Shown: positions 26,185-35,262 of the stretch, piece after piece
Layout of the letters: each line of letters starts with the position of its first letter
Numbering within the stretch: position 1 is the stretch's first letter
Origin: an uncultured Granulosicoccaceae bacterium
GTDB taxonomy: Bacteria > Pseudomonadota > Gammaproteobacteria > Granulosicoccales > Granulosicoccaceae
Direction of reading: 5' to 3'
Length of the DNA: 64,000 nt
NCBI GenBank assembly: GCA_938035525.1
Contig: CALHOI010000020.1
Location: forward strand, 54,602 to 118,601
Position numbers and translations under genes: made by a program
The notes under the pieces: model-generated
The model's database searches: none
Told to the model about the DNA's origin: nothing
What the model saw: the letters and a program-made list of their open reading frames with translations, nothing else

Positions 26185-27219
26185 ATGAGTAAAATTCAGG
26201 CGGCCAAAAAGGTGGTGCTTCAGTTTCACGAAGCACTGGATGCCTCGCCAATAGACGCTATCCCCGATGTGCTCGCTAAACACACTGGCGAACACTATTT
26301 GTTTCGGGGTATGCACCCCTTTTATGAACAACACAGTGCCGCCGATGCAGCACGGGTGTTTTGGCAACCATTGCATGAATCGTTTTCGCCTTTGCAGCGT
26401 CGCGTCGATATTTTTTTAGCTGGCGCTAATGGTGTAGAAGAACACGAGCTGGGCGTTAACGATGAAAACCAAACCTGGGTTTGCAGCATGGGCCACTATT
26501 TTGGTTTATTTGATAAACCCTGGCTTGGCATTCCACCCACTGGCAAAATGGTGTTTATCCGCTTTGCAGAATTTAACTGCGTGGAAAACGGTCTTATTGT
26601 TGAAACCGCCTTCTTTTGTGATGTTGTGAGCATCATGCAACAGGCCGGTCAATACCCGTTACCACCACACACGGGTGCGTTTTTTATGCACCCCGGTCCA
26701 CGAACACACGATGGCTTGTTACTGGAAGAACAAGACCCAGATGCTGGTAAGCAAACCCTGGCAGTACTGAACCGAATGGTTCAAGACCTACACCAACTTA
26801 ATGTCAGTGGCGAAGATAACTGCCCACCAGAATTGTTAGAGCGCAGCTGGACAGATGACATGATCTGGTATGGGCCTGCGGGTATTGGTGCAACCTACAC
26901 GGTAAGACGTTACCAAAAACAACATCAGTATCCGTTTCGCGAAAATCTGGGCAACAAAGTATTCAACGGGCACGTAGCGCGATTCGCCGAAGGTCACTAT
27001 GCGTGCTTCTTTGGTTGGGCCAACTTAACCAACACATCCACTGGTGGCTTTCTTGGCATGACCGGTAACGACACACGAGCTGATATGCGCGTGGTTGATG
27101 TGTACAGACGCGAGGATGATAAATTAGCCGAGAACTGGGTGTTCATCGACGTACTGCATTATTTATCGATGCAAGGGCTCGATGTGCTGGATAGAATGCG
27201 GCGCTCTTTGCTGCCTTGA
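26185..27219 (+). CDS. Double SnoaL-like (NTF2-fold) protein
   Basis: A 344-residue protein with two SnoaL/NTF2-like halves, roughly residues 1-160 and 185-344. Each half has the cone-shaped fold pattern: starting helix with F-x-x-AL (VVLQFHEALDASP), a Trp/His-rich core (SMGHYFGLFDKPWLGIPPTGKMVFIRFAEFNCVENGLIVE spans strands) and a terminal acid (VDVYRREDDKLAENWVFIDVLHYLSMQG). These are often annotated as ester cyclase or polyketide cyclase-like, and the family has no single reaction. Same strand and 54 bp after the amidinotransferase gene, so a shared operon and pathway are likely. Confidence 0.8.
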   Translation: MSKIQAAKKVVLQFHEALDASPIDAIPDVLAKHTGEHYLFRGMHPFYEQHSAADAARVFWQPLHESFSPLQRRVDIFLAGANGVEEHELGVNDENQTWVCSMGHYFGLFDKPWLGIPPTGKMVFIRFAEFNCVENGLIVETAFFCDVVSIMQQAGQYPLPPHTGAFFMHPGPRTHDGLLLEEQDPDAGKQTLAVLNRMVQDLHQLNVSGEDNCPPELLERSWTDDMIWYGPAGIGATYTVRRYQKQHQYPFRENLGNKVFNGHVARFAEGHYACFFGWANLTNTSTGGFLGMTGNDTRADMRVVDVYRREDDKLAENWVFIDVLHYLSMQGLDVLDRMRRSLLP

Positions 27220-27302
27220 TTGCACGGTTTAATAGGAAAAACCGATGATCAGCGTTAAGGAAAAAATACGACACGATAGAATCAAAGCTTGGTGAGGCGA
27301 AG

Positions 27303-27953
27303 ATGAAAACTGGCGGACATCCAGGCACAGATTGGCAAGAGGGATCTACGGCGTTAGTGGATGCGGGCATTGAAATCTATTTTCAGCTACAAGACGGCAG
27401 TAACTTCCATGATGTGCACACAGCACAATTTAAATTTCCAGTAATCGCACGAAAATATAAAGACGAGGTATCCACTGCGGAGGTGATCGGCCATGAACAG
27501 GAGCTTGCCGACTACTACAAACAGATTACTGCTACAGCCAGATTACACAAAATTGAATTCACGGAGATTAGCCATCTATTTTGGATACGTCTACGAATTC
27601 ATGACGCCGCAGGAAAAGAACAATTAGGTTTCCCCTACTATGACAGCCTTGATGAAGTCATCAAATTCCAGGAATGGGTTGAACAGAAAAATGAAGAAAA
27701 TATTTTTTTAGATCAGGATCAAGGCTGGGCGCTTGAAGCGCGACATAAAGAAGGGTCGGTATATCTAATGCAATATGACCCTGATGAGGATCGCTATTCA
27801 GTGAATAACTTCATGCCACATGAATTACTGAATTCTGAATTGATTCTTTCAGTAGAAAGGGCTCGTAGCATTATTAAAACTCTTGCAGAATCGATTGGTA
27901 GTGATGCTTGGAGTACGTATAGGGGATACCCATGGGATGATCTAAAGCTATAG
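27303..27953 (+). CDS. Hypothetical protein, accessory region
   Basis: A 216-residue soluble acidic protein with GAGGCGAAG directly ahead of the ATG as a ribosome-binding site. No signal peptide or membrane segment. Aromatic- and acid-rich (ISHLFWIRLRIHD, VEQKNEENIFLDQDQGWAL). I do not recognise a family. The codons are visibly more A/T-rich than in the flanking metabolic genes, as in the next gene, which suggests recent acquisition. Confidence 0.6.
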   Translation: MKTGGHPGTDWQEGSTALVDAGIEIYFQLQDGSNFHDVHTAQFKFPVIARKYKDEVSTAEVIGHEQELADYYKQITATARLHKIEFTEISHLFWIRLRIHDAAGKEQLGFPYYDSLDEVIKFQEWVEQKNEENIFLDQDQGWALEARHKEGSVYLMQYDPDEDRYSVNNFMPHELLNSELILSVERARSIIKTLAESIGSDAWSTYRGYPWDDLKL

Positions 27954-28077
27954 ATATTCAACTTTGCATTACGATTTCATAGCTCGTGCTGCGGGTGACG
28001 AATGGCCAGAGGACTAAAATAAAAATCAATCTCAACTCAACCGATACGAATCCTTCGAAAAACAAAACTATAAAGAT

Positions 28078-28590
28078 ATGAAACAGCTCTACATGGACGT
28101 GTTAGACCAGTTAAATCTGTTTAATACCCTTGCTCCATACGAGCCAACAGTGATTGGTACACCACCATTAAACATAGACATCGATACAAGCGATATTGAT
28201 ATTGCATGCACCGCTCCAACTCTGCCAGAGTTTGTATCTGCTGTTACAGTAGCTTACTCAGATCTTGACAACTTTTCCTCAGAGTATTTTCAAATTAGAG
28301 ATGAGCCAGCTGCGCGCTGTGTATTCAACTTCGGCGGCTGGGAAATAGAACTGTTTTGCCAAACCATACCAATAGAAGAGCAATGGGGTGTTCGTCATTT
28401 TAAGATTGAAAAGAACTTACTTCAAATGAATCCAAAGCTTAGCGAGCAGGTAATCAAGCTAAAGCGCTCAGGCCTTAACACTGAGGAAGCTTTTGCTTCT
28501 ATTTTGGGGTTAGCGGGCGACCCATTTGAAGCGGTACTGACACTTGAAAGCTTGGGTCAATCTGAACTAGCCGATCTGATATTGCAGTAA
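28078..28590 (+). CDS. DUF4269 protein (nucleotidyltransferase-like fold)
   Basis: A 170-residue protein. VIGTPPLNIDIDTSDIDIACT near residues 27-47 is the signature of DUF4269, where G-x-P plus the SDxD pair resemble a minimal nucleotidyltransferase active site. FGGWEIELFCQTIPIEEQWGVRHFKIE and the helical end KLKRSGLNTEEAFASILGLAGDPFEA also fit. Members are typically 170-180 residues, so the gene is full length. Substrate unknown. The leader lacks a strong Shine-Dalgarno; ATG 28078 or 28093 are both possible. Confidence 0.8.
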   Translation: MKQLYMDVLDQLNLFNTLAPYEPTVIGTPPLNIDIDTSDIDIACTAPTLPEFVSAVTVAYSDLDNFSSEYFQIRDEPAARCVFNFGGWEIELFCQTIPIEEQWGVRHFKIEKNLLQMNPKLSEQVIKLKRSGLNTEEAFASILGLAGDPFEAVLTLESLGQSELADLILQ

Positions 28591-28842
28591 CCTAACTGCA
28601 CGACGTTCTCATACCAAATCAGTCTCATACCGGCCCGCTCTATCCTGAAACGGGCATGCATCAACGAATTTTCCATCCCTGAAACGCCCGTCCAACGCCA
28701 TTCTAGGCTTTTTGACAAATCTGTATGTTTTGCGCAATACCCCGGAAAACCTCACACCCGATACTTCTAACCATGGAAACGCAACACAGCGTTCACCACT
28801 AACTAGCAACTTAATTTTTTAACTAAAGAGAGACTAAATATT

Positions 28843-29112
28843 ATGAAAACTTCAATCAAAACTATCGCCGCTTCTATCGCTTTAACTGCTCTTATGGCCG
28901 GTCCTGCTTCTGCCATGGTTTCACAAAGCAACGTACAACAAGGCGTCCAATCTGCACTGGGTGCAGGTAGCAACGTATTTGCCTCTGTTAAAGACGACAC
29001 AGTAACTTTGACCGGCTACTTTGAAAGCCACGCCGACAAAAGTGCAGCCATACGCGCAGCAGACGCTGCAGGCGCTGATCGTGTAATCGACTTGACCACT
29101 GTTACCAACTAA
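28843..29112 (+). CDS. Small exported BON-domain protein
   Basis: An 89-residue protein: signal peptide of about 24 residues ending SASA, then a single short BON-like domain (VQQGVQSALGAGSNVFASVKDDTVTLTGYFESHADKSAAIRAADAAGADRVIDLT, quoted here only in spans: V-x-x-x-VQSAL, VTLTGYF, AAGADRVIDL). BON domains bind phospholipid or sugar surfaces in the periplasm. AAAGAGAG ahead of the ATG serves as ribosome-binding site. Monocistronic, ended by the strong terminator at 29208. Confidence 0.8.
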   Translation: MKTSIKTIAASIALTALMAGPASAMVSQSNVQQGVQSALGAGSNVFASVKDDTVTLTGYFESHADKSAAIRAADAAGADRVIDLTTVTN

Positions 29113-29207
29113 TCGTTTACTGACTAACAGTGACTAACTAAAAGCTTACTAAATAAGCCTTTACAATAAAACAGTCAAACAACTTGTTCCTGGAACAAAC
29201 TTGACTC

Positions 29208-29242
29208 AAAACCCGGCGGGACTCGTGTCCGCCGGGTTTTTC
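29208..29242 (+). terminator. Strong rho-independent terminator
   Basis: ACCCGGCGG and CCGCCGGGT pair around a short loop and are followed by TTTTTC. It ends the BON gene and, given A residues on its left flank, could also stop transcription from the convergent sulfatase gene. Confidence 0.93.
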
Positions 29243-29309
29243 ATTTTTATTAATCTCTATATCGATTATTGGATAGTCATAAGATTAACCTAGTTGCTCA
29301 CCGTAGCCA

Positions 29310-30830
29310 CTATTCACCACGTGGAAAACGCTGGTTCTCTTCGAGTTCATTTAAATCCATATGATTGCGCATGTAGCGCTCAGATGCCTTTTGTAGCGGT
29401 TGAAAATCCCAAGGGTAGTATTCGCCGTTACGCAATGCTTCATAGACTACCCAACGCCGCGCTTGCGACTCACGCACTTGATTATCAAACTGTTCCAAAT
29501 CCCAACGTGCATCAGCAATAGACTGAAATTCGGCAAGCACTGATTGGTACTCCGCAAGTTCTGCCAGATTGTTTTTTTCGTGCGGGTCGGCTTTTACGTT
29601 AAACAGTTGATCAGGATCCAGCTTGCAATGATTGTATTTCCAGTCTGTTTGTCGTATTGATACCAAAGGCGCGTACGAACCTTCGGCAGCATATTCCATT
29701 AATACGGGCGCTTCGCGTGATTCTCCCTGCCCCATACCAACCAGGCTCATGCCATCAGTCCATGGTTGGACTTCATCCAGTGACACGCCGGCAATTTCAG
29801 CTAAAGTGGGTGTGATATCAATATTGGATACGGGTGTGGTAACAAGACCGGGTTGCATATTGGGTGCGCAAACCATTAATGGCACTCGTGAAGAACCTTC
29901 GAGAAAATTCATTTTAAACCACAAACCTTTTTCACCGATCATGTCGCCGTGATCGGACACAAACACAATAACGGTGTTATCGGCCTGACGTGTTTCTTCA
30001 AGCACCTGCATTAGCTGACCAATTTTGTCATCCAGATAAGTGATATTGGCAAAGTATGCCTGGCGTGATCGCCGGACATCATCAATATTGATATCAAACG
30101 CTTCGTAGTCATTGGCAAGCATAATGCGCTTTGAGTGGGCGTCATAGTCGTCATAGGCGTAGGCCGCTTCAACGGGTTCCAGGTATTTGCAATCGTTATA
30201 TAAGTCCCAGTACTTTTTACGGGTCACGTAGGGGTCGTGTGGGTGTGTAAAGCTGACGGTCAGCGACCAAGGGCGCTCGTCCAAACCACGGGACAACTGA
30301 TACAACTTTTGTTGGGCAAAGCTGGCGACTTCATCGTCGTACTCCATTTGATTGCTAATTTCAGCAATCCCGGCACCTTTAACTGAACCCATATTGTGGT
30401 ACCACCAGTTAATACGCTCACCGGGTTTGCGATAGTCTGGTGTCCAACCAAAATCTGCCGGGTAAATATCGGTGGTAAGCCGCTCTTCAAATCCATGTAA
30501 TTGATCGGGGCCAACAAAGTGCATTTTTCCCGACAAGCAGGTGTAGTAACCCGCCCGCCTTAAGTGATGAGCATAGGTGGGAATATCGGACGCAAACTCA
30601 GCGGCGTTATCATAAACGCGGGTACGAGATGGCAACTGGCCAGACATGAAGCTTGCCCTGCCCGGCGCACATAACGGAGATGCCGTGTAGGCGTTTTGAA
30701 AACGCGTTGATTTTTCTGCCAACGCTTTGAGGTGCGGCGTATGTAACCAATCGGCAGGACCATCAGGAAACAAGGTACCGTTTAGCTGATCGACCATGAA
30801 GATTAAAATGTTGGGCTGCTTAGTCGCCAT
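29310..30830 (-). CDS. betC: Choline-sulfatase
   Basis: A 506-residue sulfatase. The active-site formylglycine motif CAPGR (C-x-P-x-R) is at residue 54. Metal ligands are visible in MVDQLNG near the N-terminus and VFVSDHGDMIGEKGLW near residue 300. The C-terminus (WDFQPLQKASERYMRNH, then RFPR) is the choline-sulfatase C-terminal tail. It hydrolyses choline-O-sulfate to choline and sulfate, feeding glycine-betaine synthesis and supplying sulfur; the substrate is abundant in marine settings. No betAB or betI genes are adjacent. There is no signal peptide, consistent with cytoplasmic BetC. Confidence 0.88.
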   Translation of the reverse strand: MATKQPNILIFMVDQLNGTLFPDGPADWLHTPHLKALAEKSTRFQNAYTASPLCAPGRASFMSGQLPSRTRVYDNAAEFASDIPTYAHHLRRAGYYTCLSGKMHFVGPDQLHGFEERLTTDIYPADFGWTPDYRKPGERINWWYHNMGSVKGAGIAEISNQMEYDDEVASFAQQKLYQLSRGLDERPWSLTVSFTHPHDPYVTRKKYWDLYNDCKYLEPVEAAYAYDDYDAHSKRIMLANDYEAFDINIDDVRRSRQAYFANITYLDDKIGQLMQVLEETRQADNTVIVFVSDHGDMIGEKGLWFKMNFLEGSSRVPLMVCAPNMQPGLVTTPVSNIDITPTLAEIAGVSLDEVQPWTDGMSLVGMGQGESREAPVLMEYAAEGSYAPLVSIRQTDWKYNHCKLDPDQLFNVKADPHEKNNLAELAEYQSVLAEFQSIADARWDLEQFDNQVRESQARRWVVYEALRNGEYYPWDFQPLQKASERYMRNHMDLNELEENQRFPRGE

Positions 30831-31005
30831 AATGATTTCCTGAAACCGGTGTGCAGACTAGCAAATAGCACGGGCTTTTTACAAGCGGCACGACTCTACT
30901 GTTAAAAAAACGAATACCGGTACGACGCGCAGAGACAACTACCATTGAGGGATTACGACTGGATGCCTAATTTGAATTAATTGCGATTGATTACCGTACA
31001 AACGG

Positions 31006-32142
31006 CTATAAAGAAAACAGGGACAATTGGCCGTGTTGATTGGGTGGGATGAATTTTGATGTATCAAGTTCAAAATCGCGCCCCACATGAATGCCGGAGC
31101 GTTTGCAAGCCAGCGCAAACCGTTGTGCAATAATATCGGCCCGCGGTCCTGAGCCAATCATACGTGAGTTAAAATCGCTGTTATTGAGTTTGTCTTCTCG
31201 TAAAGATCGTATGGCTTTTATAATGCGCTCTGCCCGCATGGGGTAGTGCTCGCGTAGCCATTCTGGAAACAGTGTTTGCAACTCGTGCGGGAGTCTTAAA
31301 ATAATGGCATACCCCGCCTGCACCCCTGCACTGGCTGCTGCTGCCACAATATCATCTAGCTCATCCTCGTTTAAAGCTGGTATAACCGGCGATAAAGACA
31401 CCCGAGTTGGAATGCCGGCTTTACTTAACTTTTCTAAAGTTTGCAGGCGACGATGCGGTGATGTGGCGCGAGGTTCTAATTTACGAGCAAGCGTGCGGTC
31501 AAGCGTGGTAACCGATACACACACAGACACCAACTGCTTTTCGGCCATTGACTGAAGCAAGTCGATATCACGCTCTATGAGCGATGACTTGGTAATTAAA
31601 TAAGCTGGGTGATTAGTATCGTGCAACACCTGTAATATTTGGCGAGTGATCTTCAACTTTTTTTCGAGCGGTTGATAAGCGTCTGTATTGACTCCAATCG
31701 CAATCGGCTGGCACCGATAAGCGGGTTTTGCTAATTCTGCGCGTAGCAACTGAGCTGCATCGCGTTTGGCATACAGCTTGGTTTCAAAATCCAGCCCCGC
31801 AGAATGGCCAAGCCAGGTGTGCGTTGGTCTGGCAAAACAATACACACAGCCGTGCTCGCAGCCACGGTACGGGTTTACCGAGCGATCGAAGTGAATGTCT
31901 GGTGAGCGGTTGTGCGTGATAATGGTTTTACTTTTATCGTATTGCCATTGGGTGCGAATAGCAGGACTGATAGACTGCCAGCTATCGTTTGCCTCGGTGT
32001 GCCAACCGTCATCGATGGCGTGAATGGTGTGTGTTTCGTACCGGCCGCTGGCATTGCTTACGGCGCCACGGCCTTTTAGTGCTGCTGTGCGATCGACGGG
32101 CTGCGGTATCGCACAAGGCTTTGCGCTGCTTTTTGTCAACAT
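31006..32142 (-). CDS. PA0069-family radical SAM protein
   Basis: A 378-residue protein. NPYRGCEHGCVYCFARPTH at about residues 90-108 contains the radical-SAM C-x3-C-x2-C cluster motif, preceded by RSPDIHFDRS, as in the PA0069/Rv2578c group (related to spore photoproduct lyase by name only). Usual length. It binds a 4Fe-4S cluster and SAM; the substrate is not established for this family. Two intergenic base-repeat units lie upstream. Confidence 0.88.
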   Translation of the reverse strand: MLTKSSAKPCAIPQPVDRTAALKGRGAVSNASGRYETHTIHAIDDGWHTEANDSWQSISPAIRTQWQYDKSKTIITHNRSPDIHFDRSVNPYRGCEHGCVYCFARPTHTWLGHSAGLDFETKLYAKRDAAQLLRAELAKPAYRCQPIAIGVNTDAYQPLEKKLKITRQILQVLHDTNHPAYLITKSSLIERDIDLLQSMAEKQLVSVCVSVTTLDRTLARKLEPRATSPHRRLQTLEKLSKAGIPTRVSLSPVIPALNEDELDDIVAAAASAGVQAGYAIILRLPHELQTLFPEWLREHYPMRAERIIKAIRSLREDKLNNSDFNSRMIGSGPRADIIAQRFALACKRSGIHVGRDFELDTSKFIPPNQHGQLSLFSL

Positions 32143-32235
32143 ATCGCATCACTGCCAAATACTGTATGTAAAAACAGTATATCGCACTGAAAACAAAAAA
32201 CAAGGCCATATTGCCAGGAGCCGGGTCGACTAGGA

Positions 32236-32267
32236 TCTGGGAAGATTAGCGTCTGGGTAGATTAGAC
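32236..32267. repeat. Imperfect 16-bp tandem pair
   Basis: TCTGGGAAGATTAGCG is followed directly by TCTGGGTAGATTAGAC (13 of 16 identical). CTAGGATCTG occurs just before it and again near 32278. Lies between two minus-strand genes. Confidence 0.7.
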
Positions 32268-32327
32268 TCCTGTTCTGCTAGGATCTGCGGCAGTATTCTG
32301 GCCCAAAAGATGGAGTGCACCGCCCTT

Positions 32328-32786
32328 CTATCTTAATAAGCTTTTCCTCATGACTGCCGCTGATGCAGGACAAAGCCCAGAAAACTCTTTGGTACGCTTA
32401 ATTGCTTCTGAAGCGTTCTCTCTTTGTATTTTGGTATACCCTTTTTTTAAAAGGTAGTCTTCAGCCGTATCCGTTAGCAAATACAATTGCTCAATACCAA
32501 TTGCACACGCATGTTCTTCCAGCCGCTTCACCAGCGCCGAACCATATCCAAGCCCTCTGGCTGAAGAGGACACAGCCAGTGAACGCAGCAAACCAACTTT
32601 TTCATCTTTGCCGTCATTCCCGTTTGCGCCAATTATCTCAAGACCTATTACCGCGTTAACACTGTCGTTCTCTCCACACCAGAAAAAATGGTCCATGTTC
32701 GGATTTTTTAAATCTTCAGTGGGAAGCTGATTTTCATCGAGCAACTGCCTAACGTGATCAAGTGGCGGCTTTTGATATATGTCCAT
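32328..32786 (-). CDS. arsN2: ArsN2-type GNAT N-acetyltransferase
   Basis: A 152-residue GNAT protein from ATG 32786, which has AAGG about eight bases ahead (a TTG one codon upstream is the alternative). LLRSLAVSSSARGLGYGSALV is the acetyl-CoA-binding motif with R-G-x-G-x-G. The C-terminal EFSGLCPASAAVMRKSL and LYLLTDTAEDYLLKKGY are specific to the ArsN2 arsenic-resistance acetyltransferases. ArsN2-type enzymes are thought to acetylate trivalent-arsenic compounds. No ars operon genes surround it, so it may serve another amine substrate. Confidence 0.8.
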   Translation of the reverse strand: MDIYQKPPLDHVRQLLDENQLPTEDLKNPNMDHFFWCGENDSVNAVIGLEIIGANGNDGKDEKVGLLRSLAVSSSARGLGYGSALVKRLEEHACAIGIEQLYLLTDTAEDYLLKKGYTKIQRENASEAIKRTKEFSGLCPASAAVMRKSLLR

Positions 32787-32863
32787 CAATAGACCTTATC
32801 GTTTTATGAGTCCAGGCAAACGCGACAATCACGTTTGACGCAAGCGATTAGTAGGTTCTTCAG

Positions 32864-33838
32864 TCACACTGTGCTGTGCCACTGCGCTTTATCCTTATCA
32901 ACCAGCACCGCTCTGATACCTTCAACAAAATCATCATGCCGCACGGCGGTATCAGCTGCGACTAATTCTAGCTTTAGGCAAGCTTCGAGATCTTTTTGTT
33001 TTTTCGCGTCGCTTAAGCCTTGTATGGTTAAGTTCATCGCAAAGGGTGAGTTAGACCGCATTCGCTTTAACAGTTTGGCAGCATCGTCGTTATCTTTACT
33101 TGCCGATGTCAGTGTTTTAAATATTGATGGAAGATCAGGTTCACTGAACCAACTGCGACGTTGTTCCAGTGTGCTGGCAAACTCGCCACTGATATCATTG
33201 TCTGCTAAACCAGTTAGCGTATCGTCCAGTGCCAACCGTCCGTTTTCCTCCAAAGCGCTAACCAGCTCGGGCCATTTTTCCTTATCGACACAATGCGTCG
33301 CCAATCCAACAGCAACCGCTTCTGCTCCCAGCACACTGTGTCCGGTTAAGGCCAACCACAGGCCTGCATCATGTGGTGCCCTGGATAAAAAGTACGTGCC
33401 ACCAACATCGGGAAAGAATCCTATGGCGGTTTCGGGCATTGCAAGACGCGCTGTTTTAGACACGATTGAAACAGCACCGTGAACACTCAAACCCAATCCA
33501 CCGCCCATGGCAATCCCATCAATAAAAGAGATGTAGGGTTTTGGGCATTGGGAAATAGCCAGATTAAGCGCATACTCCTCTTTGAAAAACGCTTGTAGCT
33601 CATCCCATTGTTGATCTATGGCTTGTAAGCGAGTTGCTTTCATATCGCCACCAGCACAAAACGCACGATCACTGTTTGAATTTATAACAATAACATCAAC
33701 TTGCGTATCGGCAATATGCTCATCCAGTGCAGACTGGATATCGCTGATCATGGTGTGAGATAGCGAGTTAAGCACCTCCGGTCGGTTAAGCGTGATGTAG
33801 CCAACCAGACCGCAGCGTTCGATCAGTATGTGACTCAT
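32864..33838 (-). CDS. 3-hydroxyisobutyryl-CoA hydrolase-like crotonase
   Basis: A 324-residue crotonase-fold enzyme. VGYITLNRPEVLNSL, AFCAGGDMKA (oxyanion hole) and IDGIAMGGGLGLSVHG followed by MPETAIGFFPDVGGTYFLSR are the 3-hydroxyisobutyryl-CoA hydrolase pattern: the E and D in the last motif are the catalytic residues. The C-terminal HDDFVEGIRAVLVDKDK is typical as well. It acts in valine degradation, releasing 3-hydroxyisobutyrate. The HIBADH-family gene of this window lies 23 kb away, so the two are not one operon. Confidence 0.88.
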   Translation of the reverse strand: MSHILIERCGLVGYITLNRPEVLNSLSHTMISDIQSALDEHIADTQVDVIVINSNSDRAFCAGGDMKATRLQAIDQQWDELQAFFKEEYALNLAISQCPKPYISFIDGIAMGGGLGLSVHGAVSIVSKTARLAMPETAIGFFPDVGGTYFLSRAPHDAGLWLALTGHSVLGAEAVAVGLATHCVDKEKWPELVSALEENGRLALDDTLTGLADNDISGEFASTLEQRRSWFSEPDLPSIFKTLTSASKDNDDAAKLLKRMRSNSPFAMNLTIQGLSDAKKQKDLEACLKLELVAADTAVRHDDFVEGIRAVLVDKDKAQWHSTV

Positions 33839-33936
33839 AAGAGTGGTTAATGTGTGTTGAAAACGACAACCATTTTAGCGCTAAGTCACTTTATTGGGGC
33901 AGGCTTTTTTATGTAAAGCCATCATGGAGCAGAGTA

Positions 33937-34932
33937 TTAAAATTGTTGTACGTAAACGTTGACAATACTGGTACTCCCACTGGTACCAAGGCTGCGGGTA
34001 GTTCGTACCACATCAACAAAATTGGCATTAAAGCCGTTTGCATACAAGGCAATAATGTCATCTGGTACGGTGAATTCGCCATCATCGCTTAGCTCGCACT
34101 GAAAAGACTGAAACACCCCGGTCAGCTCATCAATGGAGCCTGCATGTATCAGCAATTTGCTTTGAGACGCATCTGTCACCGCCGGCGGAGCCACCCATGT
34201 AAGTTTGGGGTCAGAGTCAATTGATCGTATAGCTGATCGCAAACTGACATCCAATGCTGGTGGTGTGTTCCACTGCCAATCCACTGTGGGAAAGGCGTCG
34301 CCAGGTACGCTTACATTGAGCTGATCAGGCACCGACACGTTCATTGCAGTGCCTTCCTGAATGGCATACTCAACTGTATCGGTTGAGGACTCATCCACAA
34401 CCAGGGTTAAATAGCTGCCCGTATCAGCGCTAATATCAATGGTTTGCCCAGCCAATACCGTGGTCGTTTGTATTGGGCCAGATTGTGCGGATGCAATAAT
34501 ATGGTCGACAGGCAAATCTAAAGCTTCGGCGTTCAGTTGCGAGCGTTCGCTACCTATCTCGCAAGTGTCAAGATTGTTTGCCGGCTGAAGCACCGGCGCA
34601 TCATCAAGTGGCGTTGTAAAGTGATGGAATCGCGCTGTGGCTTGAACTTGCAATTCGGTGGCGCCTTGGGTTTGCGCAATATACAAATGTGCTGCGTACT
34701 CAACCGCCGCGCTGGCGGCTGCGGGTAAGCCAACCGGTGTTGACGGTGATAAATTGTCTGTGATTTGCTCAGCCGCGTTGTCTACTGAGTTGTTATCAGA
34801 CTCTGCCAGCAGATCAAGGTTTGATTCACTCGCATCATTGCTGCTGCCACCGCTGCTACATGCAATGCAAAAAGCGACAAACAGGGTTGAAACCAACAAC
34901 GTTCGGGAGACGGCGAAAATCGATTTATGCAT
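33937..34932 (-). CDS. Lipoprotein, unknown function
   Basis: About 331 residues from ATG 34932 (a TTG 18 bp upstream is possible; an AAGG is found 11 bases ahead of the ATG). Lipobox FCIACS. A low-complexity acidic/Asn-Ser linker to about residue 75, then a beta-rich globular region with two cysteines (NLDTCEIG, FQCELSDDG). No family recognised. Its divergent partner is the voltage-sensor gene. Confidence 0.7.
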   Translation of the reverse strand: MHKSIFAVSRTLLVSTLFVAFCIACSSGGSSNDASESNLDLLAESDNNSVDNAAEQITDNLSPSTPVGLPAAASAAVEYAAHLYIAQTQGATELQVQATARFHHFTTPLDDAPVLQPANNLDTCEIGSERSQLNAEALDLPVDHIIASAQSGPIQTTTVLAGQTIDISADTGSYLTLVVDESSTDTVEYAIQEGTAMNVSVPDQLNVSVPGDAFPTVDWQWNTPPALDVSLRSAIRSIDSDPKLTWVAPPAVTDASQSKLLIHAGSIDELTGVFQSFQCELSDDGEFTVPDDIIALYANGFNANFVDVVRTTRSLGTSGSTSIVNVYVQQF

Positions 34933-35262
34933 GCTTGTACTTACCTTCAAGATTAATAAACGCGGGAACCGTTAAACTTCAGGCGTTTTTTGCCTTGTCG
35001 CCTTACTTCAGCGTCGGCAATGACTATGCCTTCAGCCGCTCGTTTTGCGAGGTTTCTCACAAAACCGCAAAGCAACTACCAAGCCAGCAAAGTATTGCTA
35101 ATTCTTTCAACAGGACCAATCCCTTGCAGCAACACGAATCTTGCAAGTGATTCTCTTTGTGATGTGTGGTGGAATACCTGAGCCCGCTTTTGCGCACTCA
35201 AATAACCTGCAATAAATTGCATTTCCGCAAGTAATAATCAGCAACAACGGCCGGATTGGAAA
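34933..35262. other. Divergent intergenic region
   Basis: About 330 bp between the lipoprotein gene (leftward) and the voltage-sensor gene (rightward). It should contain both promoters. I see no gene, RNA or palindromic operator in it that I can support. Confidence 0.5.
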
